Position numbers and translations under genes: made by a program. Below are positions 7,739 through 16,933 of a DNA stretch of 64,000 nucleotides, one piece after another. Within the stretch, counting starts at the first letter, position 1. Every line of letters begins with the position of its first letter. The notes under the pieces were generated by a model. That model was not told the DNA's origin and searched no databases. It saw only the letters and a list, made by a program, of their open reading frames with translations. Origin of the DNA: Palleronia marisminoris (lineage in GTDB: Bacteria; Pseudomonadota; Alphaproteobacteria; Rhodobacterales; Rhodobacteraceae); assembly GCF_900172315.1 (NCBI RefSeq), contig NZ_FWFV01000004.1:62001-126000 (forward strand). Reading direction: 5' to 3'.

Positions 7739-10537
7739 CTAGTGCGCCGCCGCCCAGTTCACGCCCTGCCCTGCATCCGCGTCGAGAGGGACGGTCAGGT
7801 GCACGGCCGGCGCGGCGGCGGATTCCATGACCTCGCGGGCGCGGGCGATCAACTCATCCTCGTGGCCCTGGTCCACCTCGAACAACAATTCGTCGTGGAC
7901 CTGCAGCAGCATGGTGGCGGGGAGGCCCGCGATGGCGGCCTCCATCCGGATCATGGCGCGGCGTATCACGTCGGCGGCCGTGCCCTGGATCGGGGCGTTG
8001 ATGGCGGCGCGCTTGGCGAAACCAGCGCCGGGGCCCTTGGCGTTGATCTCGGGCGTGTTGATGCGGCGCCCGAAAAGGGTCTGGACGTAGCCGTGTTCCT
8101 TGGCGAATGCCGTGGTCTCGGCCATGTAGTCCTTGATGCCGGGGAACCGTTCGAAATAGCGGTCGATGAAGCCCTGCGCCTCGTCGCGCGGGATGCGCAG
8201 GTTGCGGGCGAGGCCGAAGCCGCTGATCCCGTAGATGACGCCGAAATTGATGGCCTTGGCCTGGCGACGGATGTCGGGCGTCATCTGGTCCAGGGGCACG
8301 CCGAACATCTCGGAGGCGGTGGCGGCGTGGATGTCCTGGCCCTCCTTGAAGGCCTGTTTCAGCGCGTCGATGCCGGCGATATGGGCGAGGATGCGCAGCT
8401 CGATCTGGGAGTAGTCGAGGCTGACCAGCGTCTTGCCCTCGGGGGCGACGAAGGCCTCGCGGATGCGGCGGCCTTCCTCGGTCCGGATCGGGATGTTCTG
8501 CAGGTTCGGATCAGTCGAGGCGAGGCGGCCGGTATTGGCCCCGGCGATCGAATAGCAGGTGTGCACCCGGCCGGTGGCGGGGTCGATATGATCCTGCAGC
8601 GCGTCCGTGTAGGTCGATTTCAGCTTCGAGACCTGCCGCCAGTCCAGCACCTTGCGCGGCAGCTCGTGCTCGGTGGCGAGGTCTTCGAGCACGTCGGCGC
8701 CGGTGCCGTAGGCGCCCGTCTTGCCCTTCTTGCCGCCGGGCAGCCCAAGCTTGTCGAAGAGGATGTCGCCCAGCTGCTTCGGGGAGCCGACGTTGAACCC
8801 CTCGCCCGCGATCTCGCGGATCTCGGCCTCGAGCGCGCCCATCTTCTGCGCGAAGGCGCCGGACATGCGCGACAGCGTGTTGCGGTCGACGGCGATGCCC
8901 GCCATCTCCATCCGCGCGAGCACGGGGATGAGCGGCCGTTCCAGCGTCTCGTACACCGTCGTGACGCGCGAGCGGTGGAGCTGTGGCTTCAGCCGCTCGT
9001 GCAGGCGCAGGGTCACGTCGGCATCCTCGCCCGCATAGCGCACGGCCTTGTCCACGGGGACCTTGTCGAAGGTGACCTGCGCCTTGCCGCTGCCGATCAG
9101 GTCTTTGATGGGGATGCACGTGTGGGTCAGGTAACGCTCGGCCAGCGTGTCCATGCCATGCCCGTGCAGGCCCGCGTGCTGCGCGTAGGAGATCAGCATC
9201 GTGTCGTCCATCGGACCCATCTCGATGCCGTTGCGCTTGAAGATCTTGTAGTCGTACTTGGCGTTCTGGAGGATCTTCAGGACGCTTTCATCCTCGAGCA
9301 GGGGCTTGAGCAGCGCAAGCGCGCGCTCCATCGGCATCTGCCCCTCGGCCAGCGCGTCCGTGGCGAAGAGGTCGGCCTCGGCGTTCTGCTTGTGGGCGAG
9401 GGGGATGTAGCACGCTTCGCCCGGGGCCAGCGCGAGCGAGACGCCGACCAGCAACGCCCGCATCTCGTTCAGGGCGGTCGTCTCGGTGTCGACGGCGACG
9501 TAGCCCTGATCGGTGGCGCGGGCGATCCAGGTGGCCAGCTCGTCCTCGGTTCGGATCCAGGTGTAGTCCTCGGGGAACGGGGGCTGCTCGATTGCCTCCG
9601 CCTCGGCCGCGACGGGCGCGGTTTCCGGCACGGCGGGGGCGTCCACCCCCAGCTCTTGCGCCACGCGGCGGATGATGGTGCGGAACTCCATCTCGGTCAG
9701 GAAGCCGATCAGGGTTTCGGCATCGGGCTCTTTCACCTCGAGCGTGTCGAGGTCGTAGTCCAGAGCCATCCCGCAATCGAGCTGCACCAGCTTCTTCGAC
9801 AGCCGGATCTGGTCGGCGTGGTCGATCAGGGTCTGGCGGCGCTTGGGCTGCTTGACCTCCGTCGCGCGGGCCAGAAGCTCTTCGAGCGAGCCGTATTCGT
9901 TGATCAGCTGCGCCGCGGTCTTGATGCCGATACCGGGTGCGCCGGGCACGTTGTCGACCGAGTCGCCGGCCAGCGCCTGCACGTCCACCACCCGCTCGGG
10001 GCCGACGCCGAACTTGGCCTCGACGCCCTCGCGGTCGATCACGGTGTTCTTCATGGCGTCGAACATCACCACGCCGTCGCCGACAAGCTGCATCAGGTCC
10101 TTGTCCGAGGACACGATGGTCACGCGGCCACCGGCGTCGCGGGCCTTGCAAGCGAGCGTGGCGATGATGTCGTCGGCCTCGAACCCCTCCTGCTCCAGGC
10201 AGGCGATGTTGAAGGCGCGGGTGGCGTCGCGGGTCAGGGGGATCTGCGGGCGCAGATCGGCCGGCATCTCGTCCCGGTTCGCCTTGTAGAGGTCATACAT
10301 CTCGTTGCGGAAGGTGATCGAGCCCTTGTCGAACACCACCGCCGCGTGGGTCGGTGCATCGGCGCCCTTGTTGTCCTGCACCGTCTTCCACAGCATGTTC
10401 ACGAAGCCCGACACTGCCCCCACGGGCAGCCCATCGGACTTGCGCGTCAGCGGCGGCAGCGCATGGAACGCGCGGAAGATGAAGGCCGATCCGTCGATCA
10501 GGTGCAGGTGGTGGCCCTTGCCGAATGCGCCGCTCAT
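7739..10537 (-). CDS. polA: DNA polymerase I
   Basis: PolA, 932 residues, full length, for Okazaki-fragment processing and repair synthesis. Three parts are seen. The 5'-nuclease (~1–290) has 'LIDGSAFIFRAFHALPP' and the helix-hairpin 'NVPGAPGIGIKTAAQL'. The 3'-5' exonuclease (~330–520) keeps its acidic residues (VAVDTETT, then DDTMLISY, then YAGEDADVT), so proofreading is probably active. The polymerase has motif A 'SLDYSQIELRILAH', motif B 'RRQAKAINFGVIYG' and motif C 'LLQVHDELLFEV'. It lies alone between a small secreted-protein gene and the GAF–EAL gene. Confidence 0.98.
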   Translation of the reverse strand: MSGAFGKGHHLHLIDGSAFIFRAFHALPPLTRKSDGLPVGAVSGFVNMLWKTVQDNKGADAPTHAAVVFDKGSITFRNEMYDLYKANRDEMPADLRPQIPLTRDATRAFNIACLEQEGFEADDIIATLACKARDAGGRVTIVSSDKDLMQLVGDGVVMFDAMKNTVIDREGVEAKFGVGPERVVDVQALAGDSVDNVPGAPGIGIKTAAQLINEYGSLEELLARATEVKQPKRRQTLIDHADQIRLSKKLVQLDCGMALDYDLDTLEVKEPDAETLIGFLTEMEFRTIIRRVAQELGVDAPAVPETAPVAAEAEAIEQPPFPEDYTWIRTEDELATWIARATDQGYVAVDTETTALNEMRALLVGVSLALAPGEACYIPLAHKQNAEADLFATDALAEGQMPMERALALLKPLLEDESVLKILQNAKYDYKIFKRNGIEMGPMDDTMLISYAQHAGLHGHGMDTLAERYLTHTCIPIKDLIGSGKAQVTFDKVPVDKAVRYAGEDADVTLRLHERLKPQLHRSRVTTVYETLERPLIPVLARMEMAGIAVDRNTLSRMSGAFAQKMGALEAEIREIAGEGFNVGSPKQLGDILFDKLGLPGGKKGKTGAYGTGADVLEDLATEHELPRKVLDWRQVSKLKSTYTDALQDHIDPATGRVHTCYSIAGANTGRLASTDPNLQNIPIRTEEGRRIREAFVAPEGKTLVSLDYSQIELRILAHIAGIDALKQAFKEGQDIHAATASEMFGVPLDQMTPDIRRQAKAINFGVIYGISGFGLARNLRIPRDEAQGFIDRYFERFPGIKDYMAETTAFAKEHGYVQTLFGRRINTPEINAKGPGAGFAKRAAINAPIQGTAADVIRRAMIRMEAAIAGLPATMLLQVHDELLFEVDQGHEDELIARAREVMESAAAPAVHLTVPLDADAGQGVNWAAAH

Positions 10538-10599
10538 GGATGTGCCTCCCAGGGATGGTCGTCAGCGGAATGCCACGAACGACGCTCCGGTGCCAGCCG

Positions 10600-11301
10600 T
10601 CAGACCGGATCGCAGAGCCGTTGGCGCAGGACCCGTCGGTCATCGCGGTCAGGCCCGGCGACGATCCGCGAGTCCGGTGCCTCGAGCCGCTGCCATAGCG
10701 GGATGTCCGGAACCGTATTGCCGAAGTGCTGCCCCAGCTCGGGCGCCCCGTCGAGAAGCGGGTCGCGCGGCCCGGGCGGGCGGGGGAAGCCATCGGGAAC
10801 CTCGGGCGCGATGGACCCGGCCCGGTCGCGCGGTGCCGCGGGCCGCTCGGGGGCGGGTGCCGGCTCGTAATACTGACACAGGGCGATGTCGCGGGTCGCC
10901 GCCTCGGCCATTTCGTCGGCCAGCGTCAGGTCGATCAGGTGGCCGCGCTTGCGAGTCATCCCCGCGCGAAAACCCAAGGCCTCGGGCAGGGTGTAGAACT
11001 CGGTCTCCGGGCCGAACAGGTCATCCTCGCCCAGCCACTCGCGCCCCATCGCGGCGTGGAGCGTGTAGGTCCCCGGCGGCATCAGCAGGCGGAAGAAGCG
11101 GCCGCCCTCGATATAGGCGGTCACCGCGATCTCGGTCGTCGCGGCGTCGCGCATCACCAGGTAGACGTCCCGCCCGGGGTCGGTCTTGACCTGCAGGGGC
11201 AAGGTCAACGGCAGGCCGGTTCGGTTCTTGATGAGGCCATGCCCGGGGTCCGCCCATGCGGGCAGGCCGAACAGCAGCAGGCAAAGGGCAAGGCGAAGCA
11301 T
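10600..11301 (-). CDS. Secreted hypothetical protein, 233 aa
   Basis: I do not recognise a named family. The start at 11301 gives a clean Sec signal peptide (MLRLALCLLLFGLPAWA, cleavage after AWA), so the product is periplasmic or outer-membrane associated. The first half looks beta-rich with 'LPLQVKTDPGRDVYLVM' and 'GGRFFRLLMPPGTYTLHAA', reminiscent of a carboxypeptidase-regulatory-like or TonB-box-free beta-sandwich that binds a substrate. The last ~80 residues are Pro/Arg/Asp-rich and probably disordered. It is divergent from the PfkB kinase gene and lies 62 bases upstream of polA on the same strand. Confidence 0.8.
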   Translation of the reverse strand: MLRLALCLLLFGLPAWADPGHGLIKNRTGLPLTLPLQVKTDPGRDVYLVMRDAATTEIAVTAYIEGGRFFRLLMPPGTYTLHAAMGREWLGEDDLFGPETEFYTLPEALGFRAGMTRKRGHLIDLTLADEMAEAATRDIALCQYYEPAPAPERPAAPRDRAGSIAPEVPDGFPRPPGPRDPLLDGAPELGQHFGNTVPDIPLWQRLEAPDSRIVAGPDRDDRRVLRQRLCDPV

Positions 11302-11401
11302 GGCGGGCCTTTCGGGGCTCTGCCCAAGGTAGGCACATCGGCCCGCCCGCGAAAGAGGGACGGCGCTTGACTCGCGGGACTGTGCGCGCACCTTGCCCCC
11401 C

Positions 11402-12388
11402 ATGAGCATCGACCAGCTTCCCGCGATCCTGACGGTGACGATGAACCCCGCGCTCGACCTCGCCACGGCGGCCGAGCGGGTCGTGCCTGGCCCCAAGCTG
11501 CGCTGCGACGCCCCCCGCATCGATCCGGGCGGCGGCGGCATCAATGTCTCGCGCCTGGTGCAGCGGCTGGGCGGCGAGACGGCAGCCATCGTGGCGCTTG
11601 GCGGTGGCATGGGCGAACGTCTGCGCGAGGCGATGACGCGCGAGGGGATTTCGGTGCGCGTGATCCCGGTGGAGGGCGAGACCCGCGTGAGCCTCGGCGT
11701 CACCGACCGCTCGACCGGCGAGCAGTTCCGCTTCATCCTGCCGGGCCCCGAGCTCACGTCCGAGGATGGCGACCGCGCGATCCAGGCCCTGTCCGAGGAA
11801 TCGGCGCGGGGCGACTTCGTCGTGCTGTCGGGCTCGCTTCCCCCTGCGCTCGCCGCCAGGTTTCCCCGCGCGCTCGCCCGCGCCTCGGGGCCCATGGGCA
11901 TCCGCTTCGTCGTGGACACGTCGGGGGCGGCGCTGAACGACCTTGTCCGCTCGCCCGACCCCGACCCCGACACCCGCCCCGAAGTCCTGCGCATCGACCA
12001 CCTCGAGGCGGAAGAGGCTGGCGGCCGCCCGATGCCGGCGCTGGCGGATACCGCCCGTTTCGCCGCCGATGCGGTCGCGCGGGGGGCTGCGCGCTACGTC
12101 ATCGTCGGCCGCGACGCCGAGGGGAACCTCCTGGCCTCGGCCGATGGCATCTGGTTCGTCCGCCCGCCGAAGGTCGGGGTCGTCTCGGCCACCGGCGCGG
12201 GCGACAGCTTCCTTGCGGCGATGACCTGGGCCCTGTCCATCGGCACCCCGCCCGAAGAGGCGCTGCGCTGGGGCACCGCCGCAGCCGCCGCCACCGTCAC
12301 GACGCCCGCCACCGACCTGTGCCAGCCCGACATGATCGAGGCGCTGCGCGCCGACTGCACGCTCGAGCGGATCGACCCGGCGGGCTAG
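11402..12388 (+). CDS. PfkB-family hexose/1-phosphofructokinase
   Basis: A 328-residue ribokinase/PfkB-family kinase of the 1-phosphofructokinase/PfkB (LacC/FruK) branch: 'ILTVTMNPALDLATAAERVVPG' N terminus (split here as TVTMNPALDL and ERVVPG), 'GGGGINVSRLVQRLGGET' substrate loop, 'VVLSGSLPPAL' and the C-terminal anion-hole motif 'SATGAGDSFLAAM' with the catalytic Asp. It phosphorylates a sugar phosphate, most likely fructose-6-P or fructose-1-P. The substrate cannot be told from sequence alone. An in-frame TTG lies at 11393, but the ATG at 11402 fits family starts better. It ends in a CTAG shared with the convergent DUF3329 gene. Confidence 0.9.
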   Translation: MSIDQLPAILTVTMNPALDLATAAERVVPGPKLRCDAPRIDPGGGGINVSRLVQRLGGETAAIVALGGGMGERLREAMTREGISVRVIPVEGETRVSLGVTDRSTGEQFRFILPGPELTSEDGDRAIQALSEESARGDFVVLSGSLPPALAARFPRALARASGPMGIRFVVDTSGAALNDLVRSPDPDPDTRPEVLRIDHLEAEEAGGRPMPALADTARFAADAVARGAARYVIVGRDAEGNLLASADGIWFVRPPKVGVVSATGAGDSFLAAMTWALSIGTPPEEALRWGTAAAAATVTTPATDLCQPDMIEALRADCTLERIDPAG

Positions 12389-12573
12389 TCGGCCCGGTCG
12401 AACACCACGAAGAACTGGTACGCAAGCCACGCCGCCGCCGCGCCGAACAGAAGCGCCCATCCGGCATTGCCGTTCGCCAGCTCGAACCCGCTCCATCCTG
12501 CGGTGACGCCAAAGACGAGTATGCGCCGCCACATCGGGCGGAACCAGGGTGTGCGGACGTCGAAGAACTTCAT
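12385..12573 (-). CDS. DUF3329-type small membrane protein
   Basis: A 62-residue membrane protein resembling the small DUF3329-type proteins of Rhodobacterales. The start 'MKFFDVRTPWFRPMWRR' is typical. Two hydrophobic stretches follow: 'ILVFGVTAGWSGFEL' and 'GWALLFGAAAAWLAYQFF'. Function unknown. An upstream GGAG (rc of ctcc at 12571–12578 region) supports translation. Its stop codon overlaps that of the convergent PfkB kinase gene by four bases (CTAG at 12385–12388). It is divergent from priA, with ~90 bases between. Confidence 0.85.
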   Translation of the reverse strand: MKFFDVRTPWFRPMWRRILVFGVTAGWSGFELANGNAGWALLFGAAAAWLAYQFFVVFDRAD

Positions 12574-12663
12574 TGGAGGCTCCTGTTTCGGCCCGTCTAC
12601 AGGATCGCCCGCCGAAGGTCAGCGCCCTTGCGGCCCTGCGCCCGAGGGGGCACATCCGGGGCC

Positions 12664-14850
12664 ATGACCCGTTTCGCGCCGGGCGACCTTGTCGCCGTCC
12701 TCACCACCCAGCCGCTCGACCGGGCGCTCGACTACCGCGCGCCCGAGGGTGGCTGCGGGGTCGGCGACTTCGTCGAGGTGCCGCTGGGGCCGCGCAAGGT
12801 GTTGGGGGTAGTCTGGGACGAGGGGATCGGCAGCTACGACCTGTCCAAAGTGCGCGCCATGAACCGGGTTCTGGACGTGGCCCCTATGCGGGACGAGATG
12901 CGCCAGTTCCTGACTCGCGCGGCGGAGTACACGCTGACGCCGATGCCCGCGATGCTGCGGCTGGCGACCCGCTCGCCCGGCCTCGGCTCGGACGTGTCGA
13001 TGCGCAAGGTCTATGCGCGGGGGGGCGTGGAGCCCGACAGGATCACCGACGCCCGCCGCCGGGTGCTGGAGGCTTTGGCGGAATACGGGGACCTCTCGTT
13101 CACTCTGTCGGAGCTGTCCGAGATGGCCGGCGTGGGGTCGTCCGTTGTGAAGGGCCTCGTGAAACAGGGCGCGGTGATCGAGCGCGACACCCCCCGTGAT
13201 GCGCCCTACCCCCGGCTCGACCCCGATCTGCCGGGCAAGGTGCTGGCGGGCAATCAGGCCGGGGCGGCGGACACGCTGGTCCGGGCCGTGGCGAGCGGGA
13301 CCTACGGCACCACCATGCTGCGCGGCGTCACCGGGTCGGGCAAAACCGAGGTGTATCTGGAGGCCGTCGCCGAATGCCTGCGGCAGGGGCGGCAGGCACT
13401 GGTGCTGTTGCCGGAAATCGCACTGACCTCCGAATTCCTGTCCCGTGTCGAGGCGCGCTTCGGCGCGAAGCCGGCCGAATGGCACCACGGCGTCACCCAG
13501 ACCGAGCGCCGCCGCTGCTGGCGCATGGTCGGCGAAGGCGCGGCCTCGCTGATTGTCGGCGCACGGTCGGCCCTGTTCCTTCCGTTCCGCGACCTCGGGC
13601 TGGTCGTCGTCGATGAGGAGCACGACACCTCCTACAAGCAGGAGGACGGCGTCCTCTATTCCGCGCGCGACATGGCGGTGCTGCGCGCCTCGATCTGCAA
13701 GGCGCAGGTGGTGCTGGCATCGGCCACCCCGTCGCTGGAAACTTGGGCGAATGTCGAGGCGGGGAAATACGGCGCCCTCACCCTGACCTCGCGCTTCGGC
13801 GACCGCGCCATGCCCCAGATGCGCGCCATCGACATGCGGGGCGAGGATCTGCCGGGGGGCCGCTGGGTCTCGCCCTCGCTTCAGGCGCAGATCGCCGACC
13901 GGCTGGAGAGGGGCGAGCAGAGCCTTCTGTTCCTGAACCGCCGGGGCTATGCGCCCGTGACGCTCTGCCGGGCCTGCGGCGAGATGATCGCCTGCGACCA
14001 TTGCGACGCGCGCATGGTCGAGCACCGCTTCCTCAAGCGCCTTGTCTGCCATCAATGCGGTGAAACGAAGCCGATGCCCGAGGTCTGCCCCTCGTGCAAG
14101 GTCGAGGGCAAGCTGGCCGCCGTGGGGCCGGGGGTCGAGCGCATGGCCGAGGAAGCCGCCGCCCTCTTTCCCGATGCGCGGGTCGAGGTACTGTCCTCGG
14201 ACATGTACCAGTCCGCCCGCGCGCTGAAGGCGAGGATCGAGGCAATCGCGGCGGGCGACGCCGACATCGTCGTCGGCACGCAGCTGGTGGCCAAGGGGCA
14301 CAACTTCCCCCTGCTGACGCTGGTGGGGGTGATCGACGCCGACCTGGGGCTTCAGGGCTCGGACCTGCGCGCGGCCGAGCGGACGTTCCAGCTGATGCGA
14401 CAGGTCGCGGGCCGTGCGGGCCGGGCCGAGCGGCCGGGCGAGGCGTGGCTTCAGACCTTCCAGCCCGAACACCACGTCATCAAATCTATCTTGTCGGGGG
14501 ACGAGGACGGCTTCTGGGCCGCCGAAGCCGCCGAGCGCAAGGCGGCAGGCGTGCCACCCTACGGTCGCATGGCCGGGATCGTGCTGTCCTCGCCCGACAT
14601 GCAGGCCGCGTTCGACCTGGGCAACCACCTCGCGCGGATCGACGGGCCGCTGCGCCGGATTGGGGCGGTACTTTACGGTCCCGCGCCCGCGCCGATCGCG
14701 CGAATCCGGGGTCGGCACCGGCTACGCATGCTGGTGAAGGCAGAGAAAAGCGCGCCCCTGCAAAGCGCGGTGTCCGAGTGGCTGGCGCAGGTCAGGGTGA
14801 AGGGCGACATCCGCCTCAGCGTCGATATCGACCCGCAAAGCTTCTACTGA
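12664..14850 (+). CDS. priA: Primosomal replication-restart helicase PriA
   Basis: PriA, 728 residues, a 3'-5' superfamily-2 helicase that reloads the replisome at stalled forks. Seen: N-terminal 3'-end-binding domain, winged-helix region (~140–180), Walker A 'GVTGSGKTEVYL', DEAH-type box 'VVVDEEHDTSYKQ', 'LASATPSLE', then eight cysteines in the zinc-binding insertion (CRACGEMIACDHC … CHQCGET … CPSC), and helicase motifs 'VVGTQLVAKGHNFP' and 'QVAGRAGRAE'. The frame continues open upstream, but the ATG at 12664 starts the conserved 'PGDLVAVLTTQPLDRALDY' and gives normal length. Confidence 0.97.
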   Translation: MTRFAPGDLVAVLTTQPLDRALDYRAPEGGCGVGDFVEVPLGPRKVLGVVWDEGIGSYDLSKVRAMNRVLDVAPMRDEMRQFLTRAAEYTLTPMPAMLRLATRSPGLGSDVSMRKVYARGGVEPDRITDARRRVLEALAEYGDLSFTLSELSEMAGVGSSVVKGLVKQGAVIERDTPRDAPYPRLDPDLPGKVLAGNQAGAADTLVRAVASGTYGTTMLRGVTGSGKTEVYLEAVAECLRQGRQALVLLPEIALTSEFLSRVEARFGAKPAEWHHGVTQTERRRCWRMVGEGAASLIVGARSALFLPFRDLGLVVVDEEHDTSYKQEDGVLYSARDMAVLRASICKAQVVLASATPSLETWANVEAGKYGALTLTSRFGDRAMPQMRAIDMRGEDLPGGRWVSPSLQAQIADRLERGEQSLLFLNRRGYAPVTLCRACGEMIACDHCDARMVEHRFLKRLVCHQCGETKPMPEVCPSCKVEGKLAAVGPGVERMAEEAAALFPDARVEVLSSDMYQSARALKARIEAIAAGDADIVVGTQLVAKGHNFPLLTLVGVIDADLGLQGSDLRAAERTFQLMRQVAGRAGRAERPGEAWLQTFQPEHHVIKSILSGDEDGFWAAEAAERKAAGVPPYGRMAGIVLSSPDMQAAFDLGNHLARIDGPLRRIGAVLYGPAPAPIARIRGRHRLRMLVKAEKSAPLQSAVSEWLAQVRVKGDIRLSVDIDPQSFY

Positions 14851-14870
14851 AGCGGGGTCCAGACATGCGA

Positions 14871-14897
14871 CCGCCCGCCGTGGGGAACGGCGGGCGG
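14871..14897. terminator. GC-rich hairpin between convergent priA and the SurA-like gene
   Basis: CCGCCCGCCG (14871–14880) and CGGCGGGCGG (14888–14897) form a perfect 10-bp stem around the loop tggggaa. It lies 21 bases after priA's stop and 44 bases after that of the convergent gene, so it could stop transcription from both sides. It has no U-run. Confidence 0.6.
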
Positions 14898-14940
14898 CAA
14901 GTGGCGGTGTGCGCGCCGGTCATCGGACGCCAGCGCGACC

Positions 14941-15858
14941 TCAGTTCGAGGAGGTGCCGGAGTTCGCATCATCCGAGCTGTCGCTGTCCGACATGCTGCC
15001 CGAGTCGCTGCTACCGGACGTGTCGCTCGCGCCGCTGTCGGAGGCATCGCCGCCCGACATTTCGCTGCCGTTCGACATTTCGCTGCCGGAGTTGCCGGAC
15101 ATCGCGCCGCTGGTGGCGCCGGCGTCTTCGACGGGCTGGCCCTGCTCGTCGTAGAAGGTGATCTCGGTGCCCTGTCCGATCAGTTCCTGACGCAGCGCGC
15201 CCAGACGCTCCTGGCGAAGTTGCTGTTCGATCTGCGGGCGAACCTGGTCGATCGGCGGCAGTTCCTGCTCGGTCTGCGACGTCGCCTCGTCATAGGCGCC
15301 CTGCACCGCTTCATCCGAGATCGCCTCGTCCATCGCGCGCTGCACGTAGACCTGAACGATCGCATCTTCGCGGCTGCGCTCGCCGTTGTCCTCGATCATC
15401 TGCTGCACTTCCGGGTCTTCCGAAAGGTTCTCCTGCTCGGCGCGCTGCAGGATCAGTTCGCGCAGGACCAATTGGTCGACGGCGACCGAGATGAGCTGCT
15501 CGGGCGGAACCTGCTGGGCGAGCTGCGGCGGGAACGCCTCGATCGCGGTCTGAACGTCAGACGCGGTGATCTCGGCATCGCCCACCGTGACGATCAGCGG
15601 ATCAGCGTCGGCAGTCATGTCCGAGCCGCCCGACCCGGCGCTGGTGGCGCTGTCCGAGCTGGTTTCGGCGCTGGTGCTGCTCGAGCCATCCGCGTCGGTG
15701 TCGCTCGTTTCGGTGTCGACGCCGACGGTATCGGCATCCATCGAGCCATCGACGGCCGGGCTGCTGGTCTCGGAGTCCGTGGTCTGCGCCGCGGCGGGCA
15801 GCAGGGCCATGGGCGACACGAGAGCGGCGGCGAGTACGGGAGAAAGAATGCGTTTCAT
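14941..15858 (-). CDS. Secreted SurA/PrsA-like chaperone lacking the parvulin domain
   Basis: A 305-residue exported protein. After a signal peptide (MKRILSPVLAAALV…PAAAQ) comes a Ser/Thr/Asp-rich spacer (~25–85). Next is a SurA-N-like helical chaperone domain (~88–190) with 'IVTVGDAEITASDVQTAIEAFP', seen as IVTVGDAEIT and PPQLAQQVP, and 'VDQLVLRELILQRAEQ'. The segment 'AYDEATSQ' leads directly into 'VRPQIEQQLRQERLGAL', which in the family closes the chaperone domain after a PpiC parvulin domain; no parvulin domain lies between. The C-terminal ~55 residues are again Ser/Gly/Asp-rich. GGAGG lies seven bases before the ATG at 15858. Likely a periplasmic folding helper for outer-membrane proteins (inference). 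Confidence 0.85.
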   Translation of the reverse strand: MKRILSPVLAAALVSPMALLPAAAQTTDSETSSPAVDGSMDADTVGVDTETSDTDADGSSSTSAETSSDSATSAGSGGSDMTADADPLIVTVGDAEITASDVQTAIEAFPPQLAQQVPPEQLISVAVDQLVLRELILQRAEQENLSEDPEVQQMIEDNGERSREDAIVQVYVQRAMDEAISDEAVQGAYDEATSQTEQELPPIDQVRPQIEQQLRQERLGALRQELIGQGTEITFYDEQGQPVEDAGATSGAMSGNSGSEMSNGSEMSGGDASDSGASDTSGSSDSGSMSDSDSSDDANSGTSSN

Positions 15859-16220
15859 GTGGTGCCTCCGTTTAGGGTGCGGTTTGTCGTTTCGTCCGCT
15901 CAACAAAGAGCGCCACGCAGTGTTCCGGCCCCCTCTCCGGGCGATGGCGGATCTTCGCCCGGATGCCGCATCCACCTGCATCGTGCGCCAGCCCAGATAT
16001 TGCAGTGTGGCAGCGCGTTGACGCTCCTGCTTCTGATCGCCGTAGCGACGTGAGCGGCTTCCCTGAACGAAGTTGTGAAGTCGCAGAGACCGCAGGAGCC
16101 GAGATCGACGGGTGCGCGATGGCGGCCTTTCCGACGATCTGCCCCATCACCCGACCCCAGCCGAGTAGCGAGCGGGGCGATGTGCCCCTATATCAGGGCA
16201 ACCCCGACGAAGAGGACACC
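15859..16220. other. 362-base intergenic region between divergent SurA-like gene and msrA
   Basis: Shared upstream region of two divergent genes, so it should hold both promoters. I see a TTGACG at 16018–16023, in the direction of msrA, but no good -10 at the right spacing. A 92-codon open frame on the minus strand (15872–16150) has no recognisable content and poor coding character; I do not call it. Confidence 0.5.
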
Positions 16221-16877
16221 ATGTTCCAGATCCTGCGCAAATCCACTGAAATGCCCTCGAAGGACGAGGCCCTGCCGGGCCGCGACCAGCCGATCCCCAC
16301 GGCGACGCGCCATTTCGTCAACGACACGCCTCTGGGCGGCGAATTGCCCGAAGGCATGGAGGAAGCCGTCTTCGGCATGGGCTGCTTCTGGGGCGTCGAG
16401 CGGATGTTCTGGAAGGTTCGCGGCGTCTGGAGCACCATGGTCGGCTATGCCGGCGGCCACACCCCGAATCCGACCTATGACGAAGTCTGCTCGGGCCGCA
16501 CCGGCCATAACGAGGTGGTGCGCGTGATCTACGACCCGTCTGTCGTCACCTACGAAGATTTGCTCAAGGTCTTCTGGGAGGGCCACGATCCCACCCAGGG
16601 GATGCGGCAGGGGAATGATCGCGGCACGCAGTACCGCTCGGGCATCTACACCTTCACCGAAGCGCAGAAGGCAGCAGCCGAAAGCTCGCGCGAGACCATG
16701 CAGCCGAAGTTCCGCGAGGCGGGCCACGGGCCGATCACGACCGAGATCCGCGACGCGCCCGCGTTCTACCATGCCGAGGATTATCACCAGCAATACCTGG
16801 CGAAGAACCCCGGCGGCTATTGCGGCCTCGGCGGCACCGGCGTGACCTGCCCCATCGGGACCGGCGTCGCCTCCTGA
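16221..16877 (+). CDS. msrA: Peptide-methionine (S)-S-oxide reductase
   Basis: MsrA, 218 residues, reduces methionine-S-sulfoxide in proteins. The catalytic motif '[13 protein letters not shown]' has the nucleophilic Cys. The family blocks '[22 protein letters not shown]' (seen as [12 protein letters not shown] and CSGRTGH), '[16 protein letters not shown]' and 'QYRSGIYTF' follow. The C terminus carries further cysteines ('[14 protein letters not shown]') that can act as recycling residues, as in longer MsrA forms. The ~45-residue N-terminal extension before the catalytic core is common in proteobacterial MsrA. The longer in-frame leader upstream of 16221 lacks an RBS; AAGAGGA before 16221 supports the ATG. 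Confidence 0.96.
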   Translation: MFQILRKSTEMPSKDEALPGRDQPIPTATRHFVNDTPLGGELPEGMEEAVFGMGCFWGVERMFWKVRGVWSTMVGYAGGHTPNPTYDEVCSGRTGHNEVVRVIYDPSVVTYEDLLKVFWEGHDPTQGMRQGNDRGTQYRSGIYTFTEAQKAAAESSRETMQPKFREAGHGPITTEIRDAPAFYHAEDYHQQYLAKNPGGYCGLGGTGVTCPIGTGVAS

Positions 16878-16883
16878 CCTGTA

Positions 16884-16906
16884 AAGGAGGGCACACTGCC
16901 CCCCTT
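16884..16906. terminator. Imperfect hairpin between convergent msrA and extensin-like gene
   Basis: AAGGAGGGCA (16884–16893) pairs with TGCCCCCCTT (16897–16906) with one mismatch and a 3-nt loop. It lies six bases after msrA's stop. No strong U-run, so a weak bidirectional terminator at best. Confidence 0.4.
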
Positions 16907-16933
16907 CACCACCGAGGCGTTTGCCCGTGGCCG

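Noticed and set aside
7742-10870. Very long plus-strand open frame opposite polA
   Set aside because: Shadow of polA, which is complete on the minus strand with all motifs.
11367-11402. TTGACT at 11367 as promoter of the PfkB gene
   Set aside because: No -10 at a usable spacing before the ATG, which is only 30 bases downstream; would require a leaderless mRNA.
15872-16150. Small frame in the msrA upstream region
   Set aside because: No RBS, no recognisable domain, poor third-position bias; it covers a region where divergent promoters are expected.
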